This document shows positions 16,801 through 23,337 of a stretch of 64,000 nt of DNA, piece by piece. Made by a program: the position numbers and the translations under genes. Positions within the stretch are counted from its first letter, which is position 1. Each line of letters begins with the position of its first letter. Source of the DNA: JAUILH01 sp965230535. Lineage in GTDB: Bacteria; Bacteroidota; Bacteroidia; Flavobacteriales_D; JAUILH01. The DNA lies in contig OZ246010.1 of the NCBI GenBank assembly GCA_965230535.1, positions 930,001-994,000 on the forward strand. The letters run 5' to 3'. The notes below the pieces were generated by a model. The model did no database searches and was not told the DNA's origin. It saw nothing but the letters and a program-made list of their open reading frames with translations.

Positions 16801-18719
16801 CTACAACGGTTACGGTAAACGGAAGTAATAACTCTCCTACAATCACCAATACCGCAAGCACAGATGAAAACTGTGGTGGTTCTGATGGAACAATTACCAT
16901 CACTGCTACAGGCGGTACAGGTACACTTGAATACTCAATCGATGGAACAAACTTCCAGGCTAGTAATACTTTCACTAACCTTTCTGCTGGTACATATACA
17001 GTATATGTACAGGATGTGAACGGATGTCAGGGAACTGACATGGCTACGATTGTTAACGTTGGTGGTCCGGTTATTACCAACGTGGCAGCAACAGATGTGA
17101 CTTGTAACGGAGCTGGTGATGGTACAATCACGGTAACAGCAACTACTGGTTCCGGAACATTAACATACAGCTTGGATGGTACAAACTTTACTGGTTCAAA
17201 TACATTTACCGGACTTGGCGCAAACACTTATACAGTTTACGTTGACAATGGTGCTTGTGTAACAACAGATGGTCCTCATATAATTAACGAGCCAACTGCA
17301 GTTACTCATACAGCTACTGTTACCAATGCCGGCTGTACAAACAACGGTCAAATCGTTGTTAGTGCTTCAGGTGGTACAGGATCTTATCAATACTCTATTG
17401 ATGGTGGTAGCAACTACCAAACCAGTGGTACTTTCACAGGCTTAGCCGCTCAGAGTTACCAGGTTCTTGCCATGGATTCTGATGGATGTGTGTCGGTGAT
17501 TTCAACTGAAACAGTTGGTTCTCTTCCTCCATTAGTAGCTACTGCTGCCGGAGCAGATGAATCTTGTAATGCATCTAATGGATCAATTTCTATCAGTGCT
17601 ACTGGTGGAGATGGTAACTATCAGTATTCTATCAACGGTGGTTCAAGCTACCAGTCTAGTGGTACTTTCGTTGGGTTATCTGCTAACAGCTACAACATCA
17701 TGGTAATCGATAACAGTGGTTGTTCTGATGCACAGGTTGTAACTATCAACAACGTTGGTGGTGTTACTGTGACAACAAATGGTAACCAAACTATTTGTGA
17801 TGGAAACACAGCTACCTTGATTGGTTCAGGTGCTACAAACTATAATTGGTTCGATGGCACAACACCTGTTGGTTCCGGTACTTCATTGCCTGTGTCTCCA
17901 AGTACAACAACGACCTACACTTTAGTGGGAGACGATGGAACTTGTTATGACACAACAATGGTTACTGTAACTGTAAATTCAATTCCAACAACTACAGTAA
18001 CTCCAGATACCAGCATTTGTGCAGGTGACAACATTACTCTGACAGCTGGTGGTGGTACTACTTATTTCTGGACGCACAATGGTGCTACAGTAGCAAGTGT
18101 TAATGAAAGCCCTGCTTCAACCACTTCTTATTCTGTTGTAGCATACAATGGAACATGCCAAGGGAATACGGCTACGGTTAACGTAACTGTTAATCCGGCA
18201 GCTGTTGCCAATGCAGGGTCTGATGTGACAACTACTTACCTTGGTAGTGGTGGTACTGTTAACTTTAACAATACAGGTTCTACCGGTGTAAGTTATAGCT
18301 GGGATTTTGGAGACAGCAACAGTTCAACCAGTGCATCTCCAACTCACAACTATACAGCGCCAGGTACTTACACAGTTATTTTAACTGCTACCCTTGGTTC
18401 TTGTACTGATACAGATACGATCACAATTACTGTGTTAAACGGAATCGGTATCGAAGAGTCTGAATTTGCTTCCGGAATCTCTATCTATCCAAACCCAACT
18501 AACGGAGTGGTTAACATCAAGTTTGATCTGGATCAGTCGAGAGATATTCAGGTGAATGTGATGGATGCTCTTGGTAAATTGGTTGACATCAAAAACTTTA
18601 ACGGTGTATACAACAACACTGTTGAGTTAGATTTAACTGACAATGCTAAAGGAGTTTACTTCATTAAGATCAAAAGTGATACGGATGAGCATACTGTGCG
18701 CATCACGTTGATGAAATAA
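13812..18719 (+). CDS. Secreted trypsin-like serine protease with PKD domains, six SprB repeats and T9SS type A sorting domain
   Basis: 1635 residues. Order: signal peptide (1-21); pro/N-domain; lysyl-endopeptidase-like S1 protease (about 200-480) with CTGSLVNNT, the catalytic His in FLTAHHCGE (about 254), a likely Asp near 318 (GSDYKLLHL) and the Ser in GGSSGSPLF (about 415); PKD domain (about 500-575, SWDFGDGSP); an unassigned beta-rich domain (about 581-770); a second PKD-like domain (about 772-850); six SprB-type repeats of 75-77 residues (about 855-1316), each with a YSIDG or similar core and a TYTVxVxDxNGC-like end; two Ig-like C-x-G-D domains (about 1317-1460); a PKD domain (about 1465-1545); and a type A sorting domain (about 1553-1635, IYPNPTNG to ITLMK). 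It is exported by T9SS and probably held on the surface as an adhesive protease. Confidence 0.9.
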   Translation: MKKIVLLCCSLFAFAMGSNAQHTIGGVPLGISQNMGNHGFTTETLAPLNMAQIQQEDAQGDKNGNWPRIAVAQSTSFTLDNSGEWTVLPNGDRVWRLKVTGPSAQGLMFSFKDFYLPPGAKLYAYSEDEQDVLGAFTSDNNPQLGYISVGLIPQPTAIVEYYEPAMVSGYGHFEIFEVAQAYRILTPQAADSRDFGDSDPCQVNVNCTPEGSDWQDEKRGVGRILLKNGSNWGWCTGSLVNNTAQDCAPYFLTAHHCGETSSAADRAQWFFYFNYESTGCSNGTNPVPNAFSPPAGFSYVQGCTQLSHSNDGGGVQGSDYKLLHLTNLTTTDMVNWNLYLNGWDASDPSSGNIGSTGWNTATGIHHPSGDIKKISSTTGNLITTQWNGSGLPSHWYIQWNSTTNGHGVTEGGSSGSPLFNDPDGSGPLNGRIVGTLTGGSSYCNTPTSPDMYGKMSYHWDENSANGGPVGGHLGQLLDPVGGGSTLVLDGTYPPCSPTAPNCAASASATNVVVGQTVNFTDQSTGLPTGWSWDFGDGSPANTTQNPSHSYSAPGTYTVTLTASNATGNCTTTLTITVTASSGCDTLNWVLPGTPTLYVPDAALPLDSGYISGNNAYGDLAKAQRFSAYAPYTHVTGGLFWIYAADDMGAQGAVVRFSVWDEAAGEPNAQLATVDVSLDLLDQVVPVGGTFVQIFFNGPVNVAGNPFYMGVEMLNFDPQDSLAIVIQTNGDAVTPDQSWEQWSNGTWSSLNNAYGLDADLHIYPYMTDSPPTAIPSAGGPTTICEGGSITFDGSSSVNYDSLEWVFQGGTPTGSTNLSESVQYGTGGTYTTYLFAYGSCGGYHLDSIPNITVNPAPTVTATAVDATCNSSDGSITAVGSGGSGSGYQYSIDGGANFQGSGSFTSLAPGTYTIIIEDSNGCQGQTTVTVNANNSPITVNATPTDENCGQADGTITITAAGATQFSINAGITFQASNSFTGLTAGTYDVVVEDANGCTGTTTVTVNGSNNSPTITNTASTDENCGGSDGTITITATGGTGTLEYSIDGTNFQASNTFTNLSAGTYTVYVQDVNGCQGTDMATIVNVGGPVITNVAATDVTCNGAGDGTITVTATTGSGTLTYSLDGTNFTGSNTFTGLGANTYTVYVDNGACVTTDGPHIINEPTAVTHTATVTNAGCTNNGQIVVSASGGTGSYQYSIDGGSNYQTSGTFTGLAAQSYQVLAMDSDGCVSVISTETVGSLPPLVATAAGADESCNASNGSISISATGGDGNYQYSINGGSSYQSSGTFVGLSANSYNIMVIDNSGCSDAQVVTINNVGGVTVTTNGNQTICDGNTATLIGSGATNYNWFDGTTPVGSGTSLPVSPSTTTTYTLVGDDGTCYDTTMVTVTVNSIPTTTVTPDTSICAGDNITLTAGGGTTYFWTHNGATVASVNESPASTTSYSVVAYNGTCQGNTATVNVTVNPAAVANAGSDVTTTYLGSGGTVNFNNTGSTGVSYSWDFGDSNSSTSASPTHNYTAPGTYTVILTATLGSCTDTDTITITVLNGIGIEESEFASGISIYPNPTNGVVNIKFDLDQSRDIQVNVMDALGKLVDIKNFNGVYNNTVELDLTDNAKGVYFIKIKSDTDEHTVRITLMK

Positions 18720-18741
18720 ACCTTACATAATTTAATTTATA

Positions 18742-18771
18742 GGCGCCAACGAGTCAGTTGGCGCCTTTTTT
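18742..18771 (+). terminator. Rho-independent terminator after the giant protease
   Basis: A perfect 9-bp stem GGCGCCAAC (18742-18750) with GTTGGCGCC (18757-18765), loop GAGTCA, followed by six T (18766-18771). Confidence 0.9.
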
Positions 18772-18774
18772 ATG

Positions 18775-18782
18775 CATCTTTG
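18775..18782 (+). promoter_or_regulatory. Candidate -7 box of the menaquinone operon
   Basis: CATCTTTG matches TAnnTTTG at 7 of 8 positions and begins 4 bp after the upstream terminator's T run. It is followed by exactly 4 nt (TTTT) and the ATG at 18787, the same spacing as at rpe, menA and the TonB receptor gene. A TTG at 18758-18760 is only 14 nt upstream. Confidence 0.4.
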
Positions 18783-18786
18783 TTTT

Positions 18787-19203
18787 ATGTTCAGAAATGA
18801 TTTTAGCCTTGACTTGGCAAACCAGTTTATCCCGGGAACTATGATGGAAACCTTGGGAATAGAGTTTACTGGTTTTGGAGAAAACTACCTTGAAGCTAGC
18901 ATGCCTGTTGATCACAGAACAGTACAACCAATGAAAGTACTTCATGGTGGCGCTTCTCTTGCTCTCGCAGAAACCGTAGGTAGTGCTGCATCCAACCTAA
19001 TCATTGATCATGATCAGTTTTTTTGTGTAGGCATGGAGATCAATGCCAACCATTTGAAGTCCGCTTCAAAAGGCCATGTCCATGCAAGAGCAGAAGCCGT
19101 TCATATTGGTAGAAGAACACACATATGGGACATCAGAATAAAAGATGACCAAGAAAACCTTGTTTGCATCAGCAGACTAACAATGGCAGTGATAGAAAAG
19201 TGA
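18787..19203 (+). CDS. menI: 1,4-dihydroxy-2-naphthoyl-CoA thioesterase (hotdog fold)
   Basis: 138 residues from the ATG at 18787; an earlier in-frame ATG at 18772 directly follows the terminator T run and precedes the promoter box, so it is disfavoured. It is a PaaI-type hotdog thioesterase closely like E. coli YdiI/MenI: LHGGASLALAETVGS (catalytic Glu in LAET), then GMEINANHLKSA and HIGRRTHIWDIRI, and the C-terminal CISRLTMAVIE. It hydrolyses DHNA-CoA to DHNA before prenylation. Being the first gene of a menF-menD-menB run strongly supports this role over a phenylacetate-type function. Its stop overlaps the GTG start of menF (GTGA). Confidence 0.88.
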   Translation: MFRNDFSLDLANQFIPGTMMETLGIEFTGFGENYLEASMPVDHRTVQPMKVLHGGASLALAETVGSAASNLIIDHDQFFCVGMEINANHLKSASKGHVHARAEAVHIGRRTHIWDIRIKDDQENLVCISRLTMAVIEK

Positions 19204-20168
19204 ATTCAATTAATCAAATCTATTCCCTTTTCGACAAGAAGAAATCATTTCTTGCAGCTCGAATTCCGGGATACCCTGTTCAGATTTTTTACCCTTCAAA
19301 TGAGTCAGGTTGGCAAGTATGTTTGTCGAATTTTGATAAAAGCGAGAAAATTTACTTTTCCAATGTTCCAGGTGAAGCAAATACCAAACCTACTCAACCC
19401 GCACTTCCTTATTGTAGTTCCTTTGAAGACTACGAAAAACAATTTGGGGAAATTCAAAGGAACATTGGTACTGGTAAAATATCCAAAGCCATTTTGTCCA
19501 GAATTATGAGTCTGGATGAGACGATTGATTCACCTGTGGAATTATTCAGACAACTTGAATCTAACTATCCGGATGCCTGTGTTCACCTCTTATCAATTAA
19601 TGGTACAATTTGGCTTGGGGCCACACCGGAACTACTGGCCTCTCAAAAAAATGGGAATACCAGTTGTGCTTCTCTGGCTGGCACACTTGCCCTGAATGAT
19701 CAAAATTGGACTCAAAAAGAAATTGAAGAGCAAAAGATCGTGAGTGATTTCATTGCAGCAAAGTTTGATCAGTACGGTCAGCTAACCGAACAACTTGGTC
19801 CTAAAGACAAAATTGCTGGTGAAGTCAGGCATCTTTATACCAAACTGACCGGAAAAATTGATGACTATCAACGTTTCATCGATGACCTTCACCCTACCCC
19901 GGCAATTTCAGGTTTTCCACAAAGCCAGGCCATTGAAGCCATTCAGTCAATAGAAACCCACAACCGTGATTGGTATACAGGCTATCTAAGATTTAAAATG
20001 GAAGATGCAGATTTGGCTTACGTTAACCTTCGTTGCATGCAAATCATCAACTCTAAACCATTCCTCTATTTGGGTGGTGGCATCACAAAAGATTCTGTTC
20101 TTGAAAAAGAATGGAAAGAAACTGAAATGAAAGCCCAAACTCTTAGATCAGTCATGCAAAAATTATAG
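19200..20168 (+). CDS. menF: Isochorismate synthase
   Basis: 322 residues from a GTG at 19200 that overlaps the menI stop by 4 bp; an ATG at 19164 lies deep inside menI and is less likely. It has the chorismate-binding domain: KAILSRIMSL (about 95-105), the ASLAGTLAL segment, LHPTPAISGFP (about 230-240) and the E-x-H-N-RDWYTGY motif before a C-terminal YVNLRCMQI and GGGI. It converts chorismate to isochorismate at the entry to menaquinone synthesis. At 322 residues it is shorter than E. coli MenF (431), the N-terminal part being reduced, as I recall for Bacteroidota versions. menD starts 12 bp downstream. Confidence 0.88.
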   Translation: MNSINQIYSLFDKKKSFLAARIPGYPVQIFYPSNESGWQVCLSNFDKSEKIYFSNVPGEANTKPTQPALPYCSSFEDYEKQFGEIQRNIGTGKISKAILSRIMSLDETIDSPVELFRQLESNYPDACVHLLSINGTIWLGATPELLASQKNGNTSCASLAGTLALNDQNWTQKEIEEQKIVSDFIAAKFDQYGQLTEQLGPKDKIAGEVRHLYTKLTGKIDDYQRFIDDLHPTPAISGFPQSQAIEAIQSIETHNRDWYTGYLRFKMEDADLAYVNLRCMQIINSKPFLYLGGGITKDSVLEKEWKETEMKAQTLRSVMQKL

Positions 20169-20180
20169 TATTTTCGTGTC

Positions 20181-21866
20181 GTGCACACCAGCAAGACATC
20201 CATACAAATACTGGCAAATATCCTTCGTCAAAATGATTTGGATAGAGTTGTTTTTTCGCCAGGCTCCAGAAATGCCCCTTTAGTTATTGAACTGTGTAAT
20301 TCGGATTTTTTCGATACGATTTCATTGCCGGACGAAAGATGTGCTGCTTTCTTTGCCATGGGACAAGCACAATGGACCAGAAAGCCAAGTATCATATGTT
20401 GCACCAGTGGAACAGCTTCTCTTAATTATGCACCTGCCATTGCTGAAGCTTATTACCAGGGAATTCCTTTATTGGTTTTAACTGCAGATCGGCCACAAGA
20501 ATGGATCGATCACGGTGAAGGACAGTCAATCAGACAACAAGACATTTATCACAATTATATTAAAGGGTCTTATCAATTGCCACAAAATGTATCCAACGAT
20601 CAGCAACAGTGGTATTGTAACAGACTGATTAATGAAGCCATTAATCTAGCAAACGAAGGCAAAAAAGGGCCCGTTCACATCAATATTCCTTTTTCGGAAC
20701 CATTGTACGAAACCTGTTCAGATATCACAATCAACACCAGAAAAATTGACAGGATATCTAAACAAAATTCAATTGGCACTGACGATTTAAAAGAACTTAA
20801 TTCCAAATGGAAATCAAGCCAGAAACGGATGATATTATGTGGACTGCTTCCTCCTACGGATGGACTCAACAGCATTCTATCCAACATGGCTGCCAATGGA
20901 AATACAGCTATAGTCATTGAAAACACAAGTAACCTTCAGGACAGAGCTTTTAATCCGTGTATAGACAGGTCATTAACTTTAATTAAAAATGACCAAATCG
21001 ATGAATTCGTGCCAGATGTGCTGATCAGTATTGGAGGAGCTATTGTGTCAAAAAGATTGAAAGCCTTGTTCCGGGAACACCCACCTAAAGAACATTGGCA
21101 CATTGGAAACAGTGTCAACGCACAAGACATGTTTCAATGTCTTACCAAGGATATTCAAGCCAGTCCCAGCCATGTTTTAAGTGAACTTTCGAATGAAAAT
21201 CAAGAGCTAAATTCCGGATTTGGCCACAAGTGGCTTGGACTTTTCCATCAGTCTGCAATCAAGCATCAGGAATACCTTGAACAAGTTTCCTTTTCCGACC
21301 TTAAAGCGTATGAAATTGTTTTGGACAGCATTCCTGAAGGCAGTCATATCCATATGTCCAACAGTACTGGAGTTCGGTATGTTCAGTTATTCAACACAAT
21401 TCAGGGTGCCAAATATTTCTGCAACAGAGGAACCAGCGGCATTGACGGGAGCACATCTACCGCATTGGGCAGCACTTATGTTTGTGGCAAAAACACAGTA
21501 TTACTTACAGGAGATTTGAGCTTTTTCTACGACTCAAATGCCTTTTGGAACACACCGGTTAAAGAGAATTTTAAGGTCATTATTTTCAATAATTCCGGGG
21601 GAAATATCTTTAGAATTATCAATGGCCCTTCTGAAACTGATCAACTTGAGTCGTTCTTTGAAACCAGACATAACTTAAATGCAAAGCCGGTCGCGGAACT
21701 TTATGGACTCAAATACTCTGCGGCTCACGATCAAAACGAACTTGAAGAAAAGCTGTTTGAATTTTTCTCTTCAGAAAATACAACTTGTGAAATCCTGGAA
21801 ATTTTCACAGACTCTGAACTTAGCCCCAAAGCACTAAAATCTTATTTCGATTATTTAAAATACTAA
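20181..21866 (+). CDS. menD: 2-succinyl-5-enolpyruvyl-6-hydroxy-3-cyclohexene-1-carboxylate synthase
   Basis: 561 residues, the usual length, from a GTG at 20181. It is a thiamine-diphosphate enzyme: VVFSPGSRNAPL and the catalytic Glu region near DERCAAFFAMG (about 50), TSGTASLNYAPAI, the GEGQSIRQQDIY segment, and a C-terminal ThDP-binding part with NRGTSGIDGSTSTALG and LTGDLSFFYDSNAFW...NNSGGNIFR, which is the GD...NN motif. It joins isochorismate and 2-oxoglutarate to give SEPHCHC. It is followed after 2 bp by menB. Confidence 0.95.
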   Translation: MHTSKTSIQILANILRQNDLDRVVFSPGSRNAPLVIELCNSDFFDTISLPDERCAAFFAMGQAQWTRKPSIICCTSGTASLNYAPAIAEAYYQGIPLLVLTADRPQEWIDHGEGQSIRQQDIYHNYIKGSYQLPQNVSNDQQQWYCNRLINEAINLANEGKKGPVHINIPFSEPLYETCSDITINTRKIDRISKQNSIGTDDLKELNSKWKSSQKRMILCGLLPPTDGLNSILSNMAANGNTAIVIENTSNLQDRAFNPCIDRSLTLIKNDQIDEFVPDVLISIGGAIVSKRLKALFREHPPKEHWHIGNSVNAQDMFQCLTKDIQASPSHVLSELSNENQELNSGFGHKWLGLFHQSAIKHQEYLEQVSFSDLKAYEIVLDSIPEGSHIHMSNSTGVRYVQLFNTIQGAKYFCNRGTSGIDGSTSTALGSTYVCGKNTVLLTGDLSFFYDSNAFWNTPVKENFKVIIFNNSGGNIFRIINGPSETDQLESFFETRHNLNAKPVAELYGLKYSAAHDQNELEEKLFEFFSSENTTCEILEIFTDSELSPKALKSYFDYLKY

Positions 21867-21868
21867 AC

Positions 21869-22711
21869 ATGAGTACAATCAATTGGACAAGCATAAAAGA
21901 GTATGAAGACATCACCTTCAAAAAGGCCAATGGTGTTGCAAGAATTGCATTTAACAGACCTGAGGTAAGGAATGCATTTCGTCCAAAAACGGTTGAAGAA
22001 TTATTGGAAGCTCTGGTTTTCTGCCACGAAAGTCAGGAAATTGGAGTAGTACTCATTACCGGAGAAGGTCCATCTCCAAAAGATGGTGGCTGGGCTTTTT
22101 GTTCAGGAGGAGATCAAAGAGTCAGAGATAAAAGAGGGTATCAGGGACTTGATGGTGTCAACAAATTCAACATTCTGGACGTCCAAAGACAAATCCGTTT
22201 CATGAATAAAGTAGTCATAGCCCTAGTTCCAGGTTGGGCTGTTGGTGGTGGACACAGCTTGCATGTGACTTGTGACATGACCATTGCAAGTAAGGAGCAT
22301 GCCATTTTCAGACAAACTGATGCCAATGTAGCAAGCTTTGACGCTGGATTTGGATCAGCCTATCTGGCTAAACAAATTGGACAAAAAAGAGCACGTGAAG
22401 TGTTTTTTCTGGAAAAAGAATACACTGCCCAGGAAGCTTATGAAATGGGAATGGTAAATGCCGTTGTGCCACATGATCAACTGGATAAAACGGGGTATGA
22501 GTGGGGGCAAATCATCATGACTAAAAGTCCCACTGCTATCAAAATGCTCAAATTCGCATTTAACCTTGTGGATGATGGCATGGTTGGACAGCAAGTGTTC
22601 GCAGGTGAAGCAACACGTTTAGCCTATATGACAGATGAAGCTGCAGAAGGAAGAAATGCGTTTCTTGAGAAGAGAAAACCTGATTTCGATAAATTTCCAA
22701 AGTTCCCTTAA
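21869..22711 (+). CDS. menB: 1,4-dihydroxy-2-naphthoyl-CoA synthase (naphthoate synthase)
   Basis: 280 residues of the crotonase fold. Visible landmarks are FNRPEVRNAFRP, the ligand loop SGGDQRVRDKRGYQG (about 75-90), the oxyanion-hole GWAVGGGHSLHV (about 120-131) and FRQTDANVASFDAGFGSAYLA (about 148-168). The residue after QT is Asp, where E. coli has Gly in QTGPKVGSFD; an Asp here marks type II enzymes that use this side-chain carboxylate in place of bound bicarbonate. It ring-closes o-succinylbenzoyl-CoA to DHNA-CoA. The Crp/Fnr gene starts 6 bp downstream. Confidence 0.95.
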   Translation: MSTINWTSIKEYEDITFKKANGVARIAFNRPEVRNAFRPKTVEELLEALVFCHESQEIGVVLITGEGPSPKDGGWAFCSGGDQRVRDKRGYQGLDGVNKFNILDVQRQIRFMNKVVIALVPGWAVGGGHSLHVTCDMTIASKEHAIFRQTDANVASFDAGFGSAYLAKQIGQKRAREVFFLEKEYTAQEAYEMGMVNAVVPHDQLDKTGYEWGQIIMTKSPTAIKMLKFAFNLVDDGMVGQQVFAGEATRLAYMTDEAAEGRNAFLEKRKPDFDKFPKFP

Positions 22712-22717
22712 ACTGCA

Positions 22718-23284
22718 ATGGAGACGCTTCAACATATAATTCAAAATATGATCAATGTATCTCCGGAGGATCTTGAGATACTGGCTTGCAAGTGTTCTCA
22801 AAAATCGTTTAAAAAAAAATCTTTTCTAACCACACCAGACCAAGCCACCGATGAGGTTTTTTTCATCACAAAAGGACTTGTGAGATTAATGATTTGTGAT
22901 TTGGAAGGTAATGAACATAGCATACATTTTGCTTTAGAAAATCAGTGGATTGCTGATTATACCAGCTTTCTTCAAAACACCAAAGGGAACTACTACCTTC
23001 AGGCTATGGAACCTACTGAAGCTATTGTTATGAACAGAGATACCGTCAATTGGTGCTATCAGAACACGGCTGAAGGAGAAAAGATGGGTAGACTCATAGC
23101 AGAACACTATTTCAAATTGATGGACAACCGTATCCAGAATCTCTACTGCAAATCTCCGGTAGAGAGATACAAACTCATGGATGAACTCTTTCCAGGCATC
23201 CACAACCGAATCCCTCAACATATGATAGCTTCCTACATTGGCATTTCCCCAGTCCACTTAAGCCGGATCAAGAAATTGACTTAA
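22718..23284 (+). CDS. Crp/Fnr family transcriptional regulator
   Basis: 188 residues. An N-terminal cyclic-nucleotide-binding-like beta roll (about 20-120; EVFFITKGLVRLMI, SIHFALENQWIADYTSF) is followed by a long dimer helix and a short winged helix-turn-helix ending in MIASYIGISPVHLSRIKK. No Fnr-type cysteine cluster (CxxCxxC) is seen and the canonical cAMP-pocket R-S/T motif is not evident, so the ligand is unknown. It lies 6 bp after menB and may be read from the men promoter, which raises the possibility of feedback on quinone synthesis or on the TonB receptor gene just downstream. Confidence 0.87.
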   Translation: METLQHIIQNMINVSPEDLEILACKCSQKSFKKKSFLTTPDQATDEVFFITKGLVRLMICDLEGNEHSIHFALENQWIADYTSFLQNTKGNYYLQAMEPTEAIVMNRDTVNWCYQNTAEGEKMGRLIAEHYFKLMDNRIQNLYCKSPVERYKLMDELFPGIHNRIPQHMIASYIGISPVHLSRIKKLT

Positions 23285-23325
23285 TTTTCTAAACATTTGT
23301 TATCGATTTGAATGAATCAAGGTTA

Positions 23326-23333
23326 TACTTTTG
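23326..23333 (+). promoter_or_regulatory. -7 box of the TonB receptor gene
   Basis: TACTTTTG, an exact TAnnTTTG, followed by 4 nt (ACAT) and the ATG at 23338. A TTTG lies 15 nt upstream of the box, slightly short of the usual spacing. Transcription would start at or next to the ATG. Confidence 0.5.
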
Positions 23334-23337
23334 ACAT

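Noticed and set aside
16760..17227. Minus-strand open frames inside the protease gene
   Set aside because: They are Val/Pro-rich shadows produced by the Thr/Gly-rich repeats on the plus strand and have no start context.
16375..17760. Possible CRISPR-like or tandem DNA repeat array
   Set aside because: The periodicity of about 230 bp comes from six coding SprB repeats that differ at the DNA level; there are no short identical repeats with unique spacers.
18772..18786. Earlier ATG for menI
   Set aside because: It directly follows the T run of the upstream terminator and lies before the candidate -7 box; the ATG at 18787 fits the family N-terminus and the 4-nt box spacing.
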